Part shown: piece after piece, positions 1-9,387 of the stretch | How positions within the stretch are numbered: the stretch's first letter is position 1 | Layout of the letters: every line of letters begins with the position of its first letter | NCBI GenBank assembly: GCA_013003715.1 | Contig: JABDIN010000059.1 | Coordinates: 46,690-110,689, forward strand | DNA length: 64,000 nt | DNA from: Desulfobacteraceae bacterium | Lineage (GTDB): Bacteria; Desulfobacterota; Desulfobacteria; Desulfobacterales; Desulfosarcinaceae | Direction: 5' to 3' | The notes under the pieces: generated by a model | What the model saw: the letters and a program-made list of their open reading frames with translations, nothing else | Told to the model about the DNA's origin: nothing | Databases searched by the model: none | Made by a program: the position numbers and the translations under genes

Positions 1-798
1 CTGACCTTTGCCTTCGCCATTGTTTATTTGAAGGGAATCGCCGTCGTCGGACTGCTGCTCCTGGTGGGTGTGGTAATTTTCAGAAATTTCCTTGTTCACG
101 ACCGAAGGGAAAAAGCCGCCCATGAATTGGAATTATTGCACCTGGACCACAATGCAGACGCGGCCTTTGCCATTCGAACCTGCTTTACCCACAGCGGTCG
201 ATTTCTGGAAACAGTTCGGGATTATGTGGCCAATTGTTATGATGGAATTCTCAACCAGGACCGCAAACTGCTCAAGGAACTCAGACGCGAAACCAGTAAG
301 GTCCAGAACTGGTCAAACATCATTGTGGCCAATATCTTCAGGACGATGCGCCTGCTTGAGAAGAAAGACGTACACAATGCCGGTAAATATGCAACGGTCA
401 TTGCATGCCTCCAGACCATTACGGAGAGCCTGAGGGATATGATCAACCGGTGCCACGTCCACATATCCAATCAACATTCCGGACTGCTGCCCGCCCAAAA
501 GACGGAATTGCGCAAATTGAGGCAGTCTCTGGAGGCCCAACTCAACGATACGGTCAATATCCTGATCCATCGGAAATCGTACGAATACCGTGAAGTGGCC
601 GCACACTATGTGGAAATCAAACAACTGCTGGACGACTTCGACCAAAACCAGATAAACCGGATTCGCTCCAGTGAATCCGCAACGCGCTTGAGTATTTTAT
701 ACTATGGTATTAACAATGCAGCACTGAAGATCAGCGAGCAGGCGTTGGGGCTGCTTACCATTTTTGAAGAGACATTCAAGTCCGGGGATCAAGGGTAA
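1..798 (+). CDS. PiT-type phosphate transporter, C-terminal part (cut by window edge)
   Basis: The reading frame is open from base 1, so the true start lies outside the window. What remains is one last hydrophobic segment ([17 protein letters not shown]) followed by about 230 residues of charged helical sequence. That arrangement matches the long inorganic phosphate transporters of the PHO4/PiT family found in Desulfobacterota and Bacteroidetes, in which a PhoU-like cytoplasmic helical bundle follows the last membrane helix (for example the stretch [20 protein letters not shown]). The family moves phosphate with a cation. The membrane core that would prove this is missing here, so the call rests on the tail alone. 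The 3' end overlaps the convergent downstream gene by 23 bases. Confidence 0.55.
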   Translation: MTFAFAIVYLKGIAVVGLLLLVGVVIFRNFLVHDRREKAAHELELLHLDHNADAAFAIRTCFTHSGRFLETVRDYVANCYDGILNQDRKLLKELRRETSKVQNWSNIIVANIFRTMRLLEKKDVHNAGKYATVIACLQTITESLRDMINRCHVHISNQHSGLLPAQKTELRKLRQSLEAQLNDTVNILIHRKSYEYREVAAHYVEIKQLLDDFDQNQINRIRSSESATRLSILYYGINNAALKISEQALGLLTIFEETFKSGDQG

Positions 799-1294
799 AC
801 CGCCATCTGCAATGAACATCTTCCGGGTGCGGATCCGGCGGGGCAAACAGGCATTGAACCCGAATACGCCGGTCAATCTCATGTGCGAAGCTCTCAAATT
901 CTCCACGATGCATCTCTTTGCAGTCGTACTCCGGTAATCCCCGCTTTGTACGCGCCACCTGAGTGGGACAGGAGGGGACATGAATGAGTACTTCCTCATC
1001 GGTCTCAACGATTTGATAGCCGACCAGTATGCACCAGGGGAAATACCTTAACGCCTCGACGAATCCCGGCAAACCGTCCTTATTCAACCCGAAACGTTTT
1101 TTCAAATCGCCGGCAGCCATGGCGGCGACCTTATGCCATACCTTTTCATTGAAATGATCGGCGGTGGCAGCATCATATTCCTCGGCGATATTCAAATACC
1201 AGAACGCATCCACAACCCGATAATGCCAGAGCAAAAAATTGATGTATTGCCGAAGATCCTGTTCATCCATACCCTCAATGATCGAAAAATCCAT
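776..1294 (-). CDS. DUF6125-like conserved hypothetical protein
   Basis: A 172-residue soluble protein with a good ribosome site (AAAGGAATCGCC before ATG). It is rich in aromatic residues in its N-terminal helices ([15 protein letters not shown]) and has a cysteine-bearing segment near residues 105-125 ([20 protein letters not shown]), then a second Cys-Pro rich tail. This layout resembles the small anaerobe proteins grouped as DUF6125. The conserved cysteines suggest a metal or substrate site, but no function is established and none is assigned. It is convergent with the phosphate transporter and has its own promoter region shared with the divergent LysE gene. Confidence 0.55.
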   Translation of the reverse strand: MDFSIIEGMDEQDLRQYINFLLWHYRVVDAFWYLNIAEEYDAATADHFNEKVWHKVAAMAAGDLKKRFGLNKDGLPGFVEALRYFPWCILVGYQIVETDEEVLIHVPSCPTQVARTKRGLPEYDCKEMHRGEFESFAHEIDRRIRVQCLFAPPDPHPEDVHCRWRFTLDPRT

Positions 1295-1487
1295 GGCGAT
1301 TCCTTTCCAGGCACAGGCAGTATTTACTTATTTGCCTATTTTACAAAATAATTATCTGTTTGAAAACAGGCTTTTGATGGCCAGTGGATGCCGAAAACGA
1401 GGTAGACATTGCAATTGATTCAAAATATGGGTAAACGAATGCTTCCGTATTGTCTGACATGGTTATCATTGAAGGGGACTATCCGAA

Positions 1488-2120
1488 GTGACCGGCATTA
1501 TCGACATATCCATCCTGGTTGTTTTCATCCCCACCTTTTTTCTGGTGTCGATAACACCCGGCATGTGCATGACACTGGCCATGACACTGGGAATGACCAT
1601 CGGTCTTCGCCGGACGTTCTGGATGATGTCCGGGGAGCTTTTGGGTGTGGGTGTCGTATCCGTGGCGGCAGTTGTCGGTGTGGCGACCATCATGCTGAGG
1701 CACAGCCTGGTATTCAACGTTTTTAAATACGTGGGTGGGGCGTATCTCTTATATCTGGGCATCCAGTTATGGCTATCCCAGGGAAAGATGGCGGTATCCG
1801 CAAGCAGCGGCCGGGGGATGGGGGCGACAAGAGCACAATTGGCGGCACAGGGATTTGTAACCGCCGTTGCCAATCCAAAGGGTTGGGGATTTATGATTTC
1901 CCTGTTGCCCCCATTCATCAACCCGCAGTATCCCATGACGGCCCAATTGTCGATTCTGATTTTAATTATCATGAGCACCGAATTTATCTGCATGTGCACC
2001 TATGCATCCGGGGGCAAAACCCTGCGGCGATATCTACAGCGACAAGGCAACGTCCAGGTGATGAATCGCATCTCCGGTTCATTGATGCTCGGCATCGGGT
2101 TGTGGCTGGCGCTGGGGTAG
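1488..2120 (+). CDS. LysE/RhtB-family amino-acid exporter
   Basis: A 210-residue membrane protein with about six hydrophobic segments. The N-terminal region (FIPTFFLVSITPGMCMTLAM, followed by a Gly-rich TM) and the later VANPKGWGFMISLLPPFINP segment are typical of the LysE/RhtB translocators, which expel amino acids or small metabolites using the proton gradient. The start is a GTG at 1488, preceded at 10 bases by AAGGGG. It stands alone, divergent from the DUF6125-like gene. The substrate cannot be told from sequence. Confidence 0.85.
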   Translation: MTGIIDISILVVFIPTFFLVSITPGMCMTLAMTLGMTIGLRRTFWMMSGELLGVGVVSVAAVVGVATIMLRHSLVFNVFKYVGGAYLLYLGIQLWLSQGKMAVSASSGRGMGATRAQLAAQGFVTAVANPKGWGFMISLLPPFINPQYPMTAQLSILILIIMSTEFICMCTYASGGKTLRRYLQRQGNVQVMNRISGSLMLGIGLWLALG

Positions 2121-2600
2121 GATTACGGCAGACAGTCAATACCGCCGCCGCGGTTCGCCGGCATGGTCCAGGCCTCTTTATTTTTCTACAATACCCAATG
2201 GCTTATACAAAAATGGTGTTCAACATAACCTGTATATCGTTCACCCGGCGATAACATCCGGATCTCAATTTCAGTTGACAAGCGAAATCACCTACCCTAT
2301 ACAATCTCTGTTTTCTTACAAACCTACTTACCACAGATAAAACCGCCCGTTGGCGTTGAATGCATATTGTTGCTTGCCATAAGTTGTTGATTTTATTTCA
2401 GATATCGAGAAGCTGGATTTGCAGGCGGGGATGTATCACGACAAGACAATAATGCCTTCCGGCATATAGTACCCGGACATCCTACACCGCAATATGTCCA
2501 CGTCTATTCCGCATGATACCGAATACTGTTCGGCGATATCATAACTACATCCAGCGTTAGCTCGATCAGGATTAATAACGTTACACAGGAGTCGTTTAAG
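2121..2600. other. 480-base intergenic stretch, no gene seen
   Basis: A+T-richer DNA between the LysE gene and the pentapeptide protein. I found no convincing coding frame, tRNA or strong hairpin with a T tract. It should hold the promoter of the pentapeptide gene, whose ribosome site (AGGAG at about 2587) is at its right end. Confidence 0.5.
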
Positions 2601-3569
2601 ATGGCCAATCAAAAACATGTTGAAATTCTCCAAAAGGGCGTAACCTACTGGAACCGCTGGAGATCAGATGAGCCTTATGTCAAGCCCAATCTCAGCGAAT
2701 CCAATCTCATCGATCTGGACCTGACCAGTGCCAACCTGAATCAGACCAATCTTCGCAAGGCCGATCTCAGAAGGTCCGTCTTGACCAAAGCCATACTCAC
2801 GAAAGCCGATCTCAGAAATTCTCATATGAGAGAGGCCCATCTTGGGGAAGCGGTGATGACCGATGCGAAAATAAGCGGGGCGAACCTCATGGGCGCCCAC
2901 ATGAAAAAAGCAATCCTCGACGGAGCGGACCTCAGAAGAACCAATCTCACCAGAGCTGACTTACACGAAGCCCATCTGATCGATGCGGACATTTCGGACG
3001 CGAATCTCTCAAATGCTCAGTTGTTTTACTCCAAACTTAAGAATGCAAGATTGAGGGGCGCCAATATGATGGACTCGGTTTTAGGCATCTCCGACCTGTC
3101 ATTCGCTGATTTTACCCTCGCCAATATTACCGGAGCCAAGCTGTATGGATCGATTAGAGATGATTGGAAGATAGACGGTGTCAAATGCGATTACATCTAC
3201 TGGGATATCAAGGGATTGAGGAGAACTCCAAGGGATCGCAATTTCAAACCCGGAGAATTCGAACACCGGTATAAGACACTGCCCGTGATCGAGTATGTCT
3301 TTGAAAACGGCTTTACCATGCTCAGTGCAGTTGTGATGGAGCGTGTGGTCAAGCATATAAAGGAACAGGAACCGGAATTCGAGCTCAATCTGGAGCGGAT
3401 CGAATTCCGGGGGAAGCCCCGGGCTGTTTTCTCTCTGTTGCAAAACAACCACCGGGAGAAGGCACTGAAATGGATTGACGAATTATTCAAGAAGCAGGCC
3501 GAACAGATCCGGGAGGGCAATGATAAAATCGCTGGTTATTTCTCAGGATTTCACCTCGAGGACAATTAA
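2601..3569 (+). CDS. Pentapeptide-repeat protein
   Basis: Residues about 30-185 of this 322-residue protein are a run of A(D/N)Lxx-type pentapeptides (ADLRRSVLTKAILTKADLRN and similar), enough for about 25-30 units and therefore a right-handed quadrilateral beta helix. The remaining 135 residues form a mixed alpha/beta tail (KGLRRTPRDRNFKPGEFEHR and on) of unknown fold. No signal peptide or membrane segment is seen, so it is probably cytoplasmic. Some pentapeptide proteins mimic DNA and bind gyrase, but most have no known role. The start is fixed by AGGAG nine bases upstream of ATG. It overlaps the convergent TPR gene by four bases. Confidence 0.85.
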   Translation: MANQKHVEILQKGVTYWNRWRSDEPYVKPNLSESNLIDLDLTSANLNQTNLRKADLRRSVLTKAILTKADLRNSHMREAHLGEAVMTDAKISGANLMGAHMKKAILDGADLRRTNLTRADLHEAHLIDADISDANLSNAQLFYSKLKNARLRGANMMDSVLGISDLSFADFTLANITGAKLYGSIRDDWKIDGVKCDYIYWDIKGLRRTPRDRNFKPGEFEHRYKTLPVIEYVFENGFTMLSAVVMERVVKHIKEQEPEFELNLERIEFRGKPRAVFSLLQNNHREKALKWIDELFKKQAEQIREGNDKIAGYFSGFHLEDN

Positions 3570-4504
3570 TTCCCGGCGCTGCGTTCAATCCTGTTTAAAT
3601 CCTTTCTGATCAGATTATCAAACCAATCCGGTCCAAACCAGGAATAGATAACAACGATCAGCCAGATATACTTCACGGCGTTGGACCAAAATGTATATCC
3701 GAGATCATTCAGGCCCAGTTCGGCGATACGAAACAAAGCATATGTAAACACCAGTATTAAAACAATCCGTGAGGTGCTTCCGCCCGTCAACCAGCCGTTC
3801 AGTTTCCACCAGGCACCGACAAGGGGATTGGTCCTCGCCTTGATTTGGGACAGAAGTAATACGGCGTCGGCATTAAAAACACTCTTTTGCAATGCCCATA
3901 GGGCGTGGCCCCTGGCTTCTTCAATTTCACCCTCAAGCAACCGGATGAAGCCCATTTCCAATCGTGCGTCGATTCCCTCTGAATTTAATTCTATCGCTTT
4001 CCGGATGCAATCACCGGCCGCTGCCAACTTGCCGTCGCGTCTTAAAAGTCGCCCCAACGCTGTATATCCATCAGCTTCATTCGGATCGATCCAAATCGCT
4101 TTTTTAAAGTGTTCGCGGGCTTCAATAGTATTTCCGGTAAGGGCGTAGACATTTCCAAGTCCTGTCATGTATCGGGAATTGTCCGGCTCCGCCGCCAATG
4201 CCTGCCGCAAGTGTTGGATGGCTGCCGCATATTTTTCATTGGCGCACAGGACCATACCCAGCGCATAATGGCAAAACGGCATATCCGCCCCAAGGTCCAC
4301 ACCGGACCTGGCTTCATGAACGGCCGCACGCGGCCGGTTCAGATCCACCAGCACCAATGCCAACAGGCTGTGCAACACGGGTTCCCGGGGGGAGATGGAC
4401 AGCGCTTCCCGGAGGGATTCCAGGGCATCAAGCCCTTTATCCGCCAGTCGCTGCTGCCGGACTTGATCCATCAGCCTGTCCATTGACGGGTTCTCAGATG
4501 GCAT
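3566..4504 (-). CDS. TPR-repeat membrane protein
   Basis: A 312-residue protein. Residues about 15-190 hold at least four to five tetratricopeptide units (e.g. PDNSRYMTGLGNVYALTGNT, DPNEADGYTALGRLLRRDGK), followed by two C-terminal membrane segments near 230-290. The start is placed at the ATG at 4504 because it overlaps the stop of the upstream membrane gene as TGATG, a classical translational-coupling junction. A longer in-frame start exists at 4540. TPR units are protein-protein docking surfaces. With its partner it probably forms a small membrane-associated complex whose cargo is unknown. Confidence 0.75.
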   Translation of the reverse strand: MPSENPSMDRLMDQVRQQRLADKGLDALESLREALSISPREPVLHSLLALVLVDLNRPRAAVHEARSGVDLGADMPFCHYALGMVLCANEKYAAAIQHLRQALAAEPDNSRYMTGLGNVYALTGNTIEAREHFKKAIWIDPNEADGYTALGRLLRRDGKLAAAGDCIRKAIELNSEGIDARLEMGFIRLLEGEIEEARGHALWALQKSVFNADAVLLLSQIKARTNPLVGAWWKLNGWLTGGSTSRIVLILVFTYALFRIAELGLNDLGYTFWSNAVKYIWLIVVIYSWFGPDWFDNLIRKDLNRIERSAGN

Positions 4505-4968
4505 CAGAGGGTCACTCCAAGAATTGCCGACATTACCCATGTTTGCAGGTGAGCGCCGAAAATGAAAGCCAATATCAGCCCTACCACACCGGACTTTTGT
4601 GCACCCCCGGCTTGAATATAAATTTCATAGCCTGGGATTTGAAGCACATACAACAGGTATGAGATCGGCAATGATATCAACATAAAAACCAGGCGAATAT
4701 AGGAGAGCGTCGCCTCGCTGACTTCCCGGCTGCCATGAAATGAATGCATAACCAGTGTATAGGCACAGAGAACGACCATGCCACCCAGGATCAGGGCAAA
4801 CTCTTTTTTTCTTTCGCTGCTGCCCAGGGCCTGACTGTTGAGCCCGTACCAAAGCCAGCTGAAGACGGCGCTACCGAGCATATAGGACAATAACGGCCAC
4901 AATGGATTGACGATAATCCGGGCCATACGCCCCGGACTCGGTTCATCGATGAGGTGATAAGCGGACAT
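4504..4968 (-). CDS. Small polytopic membrane protein (Yip1-like)
   Basis: A 154-residue protein with about four hydrophobic helices (PLWPLLSYMLGSAVFSWLWY, FALILGGMVVLCAYTLVMHS, LVFMLISLPISYLLYVLQI, a final C-terminal one). The pattern is loosely like bacterial Yip1-domain proteins but no diagnostic motif is present. It is the first gene of a two-gene unit with the TPR protein (1-base overlap, TGATG), so the two are expected to be made in equal amounts and act together. Function unknown. Confidence 0.6.
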   Translation of the reverse strand: MSAYHLIDEPSPGRMARIIVNPLWPLLSYMLGSAVFSWLWYGLNSQALGSSERKKEFALILGGMVVLCAYTLVMHSFHGSREVSEATLSYIRLVFMLISLPISYLLYVLQIPGYEIYIQAGGAQKSGVVGLILAFIFGAHLQTWVMSAILGVTL

Positions 4969-5233
4969 GAACTTTAATTCCCTGCTTTTTTTTGATAGGT
5001 ATCGTCGCCGCTGCCATCAAGTACCAAGCGCAATGGCAGGATATAAAATCTTGTTTCCTGTGTCCTATTACAGGTATCATGCTTATTCAATCCCTAAATT
5101 ATCCGTTCAGCAAAAGATGCCTTTCGTCGAACCTTGCCATCGATATCCAATTGGATGTATAGATACCGAACGATCCGAATCCGGCGGCCACTCCCGATAA
5201 TACATGGGAGAACCGCCACCACAAGGAAGCATT

Positions 5234-6007
5234 ATGACACGCATATTCCAGGGTATTTCCTACAATTTGAAAGGGTTGAGATTGGGACTGAGTTCCCCGA
5301 AGCTGTTGACATTGGGTCTGATCCGGCTGGCCGTGATCGTCCTCATCACCATCGCCTCGGCGGCCGTCATACTGGTGAACTATCAGGAAATCCTCAACCT
5401 GATGTGGAACCGGCCGGAAAATCTCTGGATTGTATGGCTATGGCATCTGACCTCGTGGTTCATCGCCATGCTGCTGGTGGGGATTTCAGCCGTGCTAGGG
5501 TTTTTGGCATCGCAGGTGCTGTTCAGTGTTGTCATTATGGATGTCATGTCCCAGATCACCGAACGCAAAATAACCGGGAACGTCAAATCATCTGCGGTAA
5601 GGCCGTGGCTCACCTATTTCCTGTTTCTGCTACGCCAGGAAATCCCGAGAGCGGTGGCACCCATTCTCATTTCCATGATACTCCTGGTGTTGAGCTGGTT
5701 CACCCCATTGGGCCCCGTTCTCACCGTGCTTTCACCACTGGCGGCGGCTGTATTCCTGGCCTGGGACAATTCGGATCTGGTACCGGCGCGCCGCCTTGTG
5801 CCGTTTAATTCAAGGTTCCACTTCCTGCGCAGCCATCTCGCTTTTCATCTGGGATTCGGATCATTGTTCCTCATTCCCGTTGCCAACATTTTATTCCTGA
5901 GCTTTGCACCGGTGGGGGCGACCCTTTTTTACATCGAGCAGATCGATCCCGGTTCTATTGAAAATACTTCAACAGGTACGCCTTCAACTCCTTCCGGGGC
6001 AGCGTAA
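5234..6007 (+). CDS. EI24/CysZ-like membrane protein
   Basis: A 257-residue integral membrane protein opening with [21 protein letters not shown], the typical entry of the EI24 (PF07264) domain family, and with about five hydrophobic stretches. Relatives include the sulfate transporter CysZ, but the family is broad and the substrate is unknown. ATG at 5234 is preferred over an upstream in-frame start because AAGGAAG lies just before it. Its 3' end overlaps the convergent glyS gene by 53 bases, an unusually long tail-to-tail overlap. Confidence 0.7.
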   Translation: MTRIFQGISYNLKGLRLGLSSPKLLTLGLIRLAVIVLITIASAAVILVNYQEILNLMWNRPENLWIVWLWHLTSWFIAMLLVGISAVLGFLASQVLFSVVIMDVMSQITERKITGNVKSSAVRPWLTYFLFLLRQEIPRAVAPILISMILLVLSWFTPLGPVLTVLSPLAAAVFLAWDNSDLVPARRLVPFNSRFHFLRSHLAFHLGFGSLFLIPVANILFLSFAPVGATLFYIEQIDPGSIENTSTGTPSTPSGAA

Positions 6008-7322
6008 TCTGCTCCATGGTGTCGCGGTCGCGGAGGGTTACCGGTGATTCCTCCTGTTCGATGGAATTGAAATCGATGGTAATGCACAGCGGGGTACCCA
6101 CCTCGTCATGCCGCCGATAGGCTTTGCCGACATTCCCGATGTTCTCGAAAAAAACACGGCCGATGCCCAGTTTCATGAGATCGCTTTTAATCTCCATGGC
6201 CCTGGTCACGATGGCCTCATGATTTTTCTTCAGCGGTATCACGGCCACCTTGATGGGGCTGAGGTGCTTTTTCAGTTTCAAAACGATACGGGTTTTCCCG
6301 TTGTCCAGCGCTTCTTCAGTGTAGGCTTCGGTGAGAACCGCGAGGATGCCGCGATCCACACCTGCGGAAGGCTCGATACAAAACGGCACGTACCACCGTT
6401 TCTCCGTATCATCGAACAGGGCCATCTTAGTATTGGAATCGGTATTGGGGTGAACCTTTGCGGTCAGGTTCAGCTCTTCCTGATTTTTACTATGATTTCC
6501 CAGATCATAATCCGTCCGATTGGCAATACCTTCCAGCTCTTCGACGCCATGGGGAAACTCATACTCCAGGTCGTATGTGCGCTTGGAATAGTGGGCCAGA
6601 TCTTCCGGCGGTACATCCAGTACGTGAATCTTGTCACGGGAAACCCCCTGGGCATCCCACCACTTCAGGCGGTTCTCCAACCATTTATCGTGGCATGTCT
6701 CGTCCTCTCCGGGTTTCACAAAATACTCCAGCTCCATCTGCTCGAATTCACGCACACGAAAGATAAAATTCCGGGCCACGATCTCATTCCTGAAAGCCCT
6801 GCCCTGCTGGGCGATACCGAAAGGCGCTTTCCGATTGGTGGAATCCACGATATTTTTAAAATTCACGAAAATGTGCTGGGCGGTTTCCGGGCGAAGGTAT
6901 CCGATGGACGCATCATCCTGAACCGGACCGATATGGGTCTTGAACATCAAATTGAAATCCCGCGGCTCCGTAATATCGGTGGAACCGCAACTATCGCATT
7001 TTTTATGGTCTTTCATCTGATCCGCACGCATGCGATGGTTGCAGGCCTTGCAATCCACAAGCGGATCATTGAAGGTTTCCGTATGACCGGAATAGTGGAA
7101 TATCTTCTGATGGCCGATGATGGAGCCGTCCATGCCTTCCACATCGTCCCGCTCATACACCATGGCACGCCACCAGGCGTCCTTCAGATTTTTTTTCAGT
7201 TCAGCGCCCAAAGGACCGTAATCATAGGCGCCCTTGAGACCCCCATAGATGTCGGCGCTCTGGAAAATGAAACCGCGGCGTTTGCACAAGGAGACAAGCT
7301 GGTTCATGTTTGTAGCTGGCAT
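5955..7322 (-). CDS. glyQS: Glycyl-tRNA synthetase, dimeric class II type
   Basis: A 455-residue enzyme of the alpha2 (eukaryote/Bacillus-like) form, close to the family length of about 460, so this organism does not use the alpha2-beta2 form here. It charges tRNA-Gly with glycine. Class II motif 2 ([20 protein letters not shown]), motif 3 ([11 protein letters not shown]) and the C-terminal anticodon-binding domain ([20 protein letters not shown] onward) are all visible. Two Cys-x2-Cys pairs near residues 90-120 (CKACNH, CDSCGS) suggest a zinc site. AAGAAGGA precedes the ATG at 7322. Confidence 0.95.
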   Translation of the reverse strand: MPATNMNQLVSLCKRRGFIFQSADIYGGLKGAYDYGPLGAELKKNLKDAWWRAMVYERDDVEGMDGSIIGHQKIFHYSGHTETFNDPLVDCKACNHRMRADQMKDHKKCDSCGSTDITEPRDFNLMFKTHIGPVQDDASIGYLRPETAQHIFVNFKNIVDSTNRKAPFGIAQQGRAFRNEIVARNFIFRVREFEQMELEYFVKPGEDETCHDKWLENRLKWWDAQGVSRDKIHVLDVPPEDLAHYSKRTYDLEYEFPHGVEELEGIANRTDYDLGNHSKNQEELNLTAKVHPNTDSNTKMALFDDTEKRWYVPFCIEPSAGVDRGILAVLTEAYTEEALDNGKTRIVLKLKKHLSPIKVAVIPLKKNHEAIVTRAMEIKSDLMKLGIGRVFFENIGNVGKAYRRHDEVGTPLCITIDFNSIEQEESPVTLRDRDTMEQITLPRKELKAYLLKYFQ

Positions 7323-7654
7323 TGGTTTTTCCTTCTTATGGTTCAGTTAAAGTCGTTTTTTCGCCATTGGCGAGCATCGGCTGGATCGGAAACAAATACA
7401 AAGTGTGTAAAATAGACGAAAAAACCGATGCAAGTCAACCGCTTCCGGAAAAGCGGCTGCTGGTCGGACTTCGGCTATTTTGGTGGATTTTAAAAAAAAC
7501 CCATCTCGATTTGTGAAGAAATCGTTTTTGCCCTGGAAAATTGCCTGATGCATTAAAAAACACGGTCACTGCCCATAGCCGGATCCTTCGGATTGAAATA
7601 CAATGCCGACGTTTGGATAAGATCGCCCGTTTCACCGGAAACCGCCGTCGGAAT
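7323..7654. other. 332-base intergenic stretch upstream of glyQS
   Basis: Lies between the start of glyQS and the 3' end of the iron-sulfur flavoprotein gene, both on the minus strand. It must contain the glyQS promoter and leader. I see no coding frame worth calling and no recognisable T-box or riboswitch core. The segment near 7490-7540 is rich in A and T. Confidence 0.4.
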
Positions 7655-8227
7655 TCACACCGCCAGGATTTGCCTTGCGGTTTCTTCCACATGGTTCAAC
7701 AGGTCTTGGTCCGCATGTATCTCCCGCGGTGACGTTACTCCACAGGCACGGATCATAAGGGAAGGTTGAAATCCGGCCAGGTTAAAAAACCCGCCATATT
7801 TTTCAAATATGTCGCGGTGTAGACTTTTGTCGCCCTCCTGGCTCTGGATGAATACCAGCTTCTTACCCTTCGGCAGCCGGGAAGGCTCGGAGTTGGTAAG
7901 ATAGTCCGGTTTCGCCAGAGAAAACAGGCGGTCGATAAAACATTTTAACTGACCGGATACATCGCTGAAATATACCGGCGTGGAAATGACCACCAGATCC
8001 GTTCTGAACAATTCATCAAGAACAGGTGCCAGCTCATCATTCAATACACAGCGTTCACTTCCGGTTTTACAGGCATAACACCCCTGGCAACCCTGATACT
8101 GCATCCGGTTCAATTCAAAGCTGTCGATGGTGGCGCCTTGCTGCCCGATACGAGCCAAAAATAATTGTGCCAGACCTGTGCTGATGCCATCTTTCCGGGG
8201 ACTTCCCGAAATGTGTAATACCTTCAT
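7655..8227 (-). CDS. Iron-sulfur flavoprotein (NADPH-dependent FMN reductase family)
   Basis: A 190-residue flavodoxin-fold protein. The N-terminal SGSPRKDG loop binds FMN phosphate. Residues 47-60 carry the compact cysteine motif C-x2-C-x2-C-x6-C (C47, C50, C53, C60), which in the Isf family of anaerobes holds a 4Fe-4S cluster. PVYFSDVSGQLKCFIDRLF is the family's second flavin/dimer signature. Such proteins pass electrons and are linked to reduction of oxygen species or quinones. The start at 8227 is chosen for AAAAGGAGG just upstream rather than the longer frame from 8257. It is divergent from an HxlR regulator across a palindrome, the usual layout of a redox reductase controlled by its neighbour. 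Confidence 0.8.
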   Translation of the reverse strand: MKVLHISGSPRKDGISTGLAQLFLARIGQQGATIDSFELNRMQYQGCQGCYACKTGSERCVLNDELAPVLDELFRTDLVVISTPVYFSDVSGQLKCFIDRLFSLAKPDYLTNSEPSRLPKGKKLVFIQSQEGDKSLHRDIFEKYGGFFNLAGFQPSLMIRACGVTSPREIHADQDLLNHVEETARQILAV

Positions 8228-8330
8228 TTTTCCTCCTTTTGTAAAAATGTTTGCCAATACCCGGCCACATCACTGGTGTGGAGCTTAATTACATGATTTC
8301 GTTTGTAAAGTAGGCACCCATTTGTTATAT

Positions 8331-8348
8331 ACTTTCGAAAACGAAAGT
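8331..8348. promoter_or_regulatory. Palindromic operator candidate between flavoprotein and HxlR genes
   Basis: ACTTTCG, a four-A spacer, and CGAAAGT form a perfect inverted repeat (arms 8331-8337 and 8342-8348) in the divergent intergenic region, 24 bases before the preferred HxlR start codon. HxlR-type winged-helix dimers bind such dyads. Repression of both genes is inferred. Confidence 0.55.
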
Positions 8349-8372
8349 AATGTTATGAATGAAGGATCTACA

Positions 8373-8687
8373 ATGACAACAAAATGTGAGAATCATTCCT
8401 GCGCCATCATGAACACCCTGCAACTCATCGGCAACAAGTGGGTGATCCTGATCATCGCCAGGCTATTCGAAGGAACCCGCCGCTTTGGGGAACTGGGCCG
8501 GGAAATACCGGAAATCAGCTCAAAAATGCTCACTCAGCAATTACGAAAAATGGAAAAGGACGGTCTCGTCTCCAGGAAGGTTTATCCCGAAGTCCCGCCA
8601 AAGGTTGAATACTCGCTTACGGAGAAAGGAAAATCATTGAAACCGATATTGCTGTCCGTCGTGGAATGGGGGGAACGATACGTGTGA
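8373..8687 (+). CDS. HxlR-family transcriptional regulator
   Basis: A 104-residue winged-helix regulator. CAIMNTLQLIGNKWVILIIA is the hallmark N-terminal helix of the HxlR (DUF24) family, followed by the recognition helix region around EISSKMLTQQLRKMEKDGLV and a beta wing (PPKVEYSLTEKGKSL). A cysteine pair near the N-terminus (KCENHSC) recalls redox-sensing HxlR members, whose conserved Cys reacts with quinones or aldehydes. The ATG at 8373 (GAAGGA seven bases upstream) is preferred. In-frame starts at 8322 and 8355 would run the coding region into or next to the palindrome. It likely controls the divergent flavoprotein. Confidence 0.9.
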   Translation: MTTKCENHSCAIMNTLQLIGNKWVILIIARLFEGTRRFGELGREIPEISSKMLTQQLRKMEKDGLVSRKVYPEVPPKVEYSLTEKGKSLKPILLSVVEWGERYV

Positions 8688-8826
8688 GGATTCAGATGTC
8701 TATTGTGTTGGTAAATACGTGGATAATGATTGTATTTATCAGAAGAAATATTCCCACGAGAACCCGCCCATCCAGCGGCTATGGATGAGCGGATCCATTG
8801 ATGGCAAGCATCTTGTCAATGATGAA

Positions 8827-9264
8827 TTAAACCCCACGGTCCTTGCGGGTCGCAATGGCCTCCCGCTCGGCGGCCAACTCGGCCAGCAGGTCCTTTAAAC
8901 GCCAGCCTTCGGATGCCGGTGTCAGAACAGCCCACAGGGCCTGTTTCATCCCCGCCTGCCGGCATCCATCGATCAATCGGTGCAACTCGTTCTCGGTAAT
9001 CCCGCACACAATAAGGGACCGCGGCAGCTCGGAAGTATTCCCCAGGCCACTGCCATCTGCGGTGCTCACCAGCTCCGACAAGGCTGTCTCCGATTGATCC
9101 GCGGACAACCAGACGAGGGGTAGATCGGAAAAGCCCAGCATTTTTAAAAGTTGCATAAATTTCTGCTGGGCTTCCGGGCCAAAGCCCGCCAACAGCAATT
9201 TTCGTGGCCCGTAGAGTTGTTTGTCCGAAACCGCCACTTTTTCAAATGCCGCCCGATCATTCAT
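8827..9264 (-). CDS. DUF3783-like small protein
   Basis: A 145-residue cytoplasmic protein. The pattern of an N-terminal Rossmann-like strand (KLLLAGFGPEAQQKFMQLLK), a middle SLIVCGITENELHRLIDGCR segment and a late KQALWAVLTPASEGWRLKDL segment matches the DUF3783 family of anaerobes, whose function is unknown. AAGGAG lies upstream of the ATG. It stands alone between the HxlR gene and the PQQ-repeat gene. Confidence 0.65.
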   Translation of the reverse strand: MNDRAAFEKVAVSDKQLYGPRKLLLAGFGPEAQQKFMQLLKMLGFSDLPLVWLSADQSETALSELVSTADGSGLGNTSELPRSLIVCGITENELHRLIDGCRQAGMKQALWAVLTPASEGWRLKDLLAELAAEREAIATRKDRGV

Positions 9265-9387
9265 CTGTTTCTCCTTTCAATTGGATGAATTAAATACCTG
9301 GAACAGACTCTTTAATGAATATACAATGGTTGGGTCAAGGGCGAAAAACAAGTGACTGAATAAAATTCAGATTAAAACAAGTCGAAA

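Noticed and set aside
6108..7415. Long plus-strand frame of 435 codons
   Set aside because: It is the antisense shadow of glyQS, has no family features, and glyQS on the other strand is unmistakable.
7435..7692. Minus-strand 85-codon frame upstream of glyQS
   Set aside because: Highly basic with irregular composition, overlaps the flavoprotein end and has no ribosome site.
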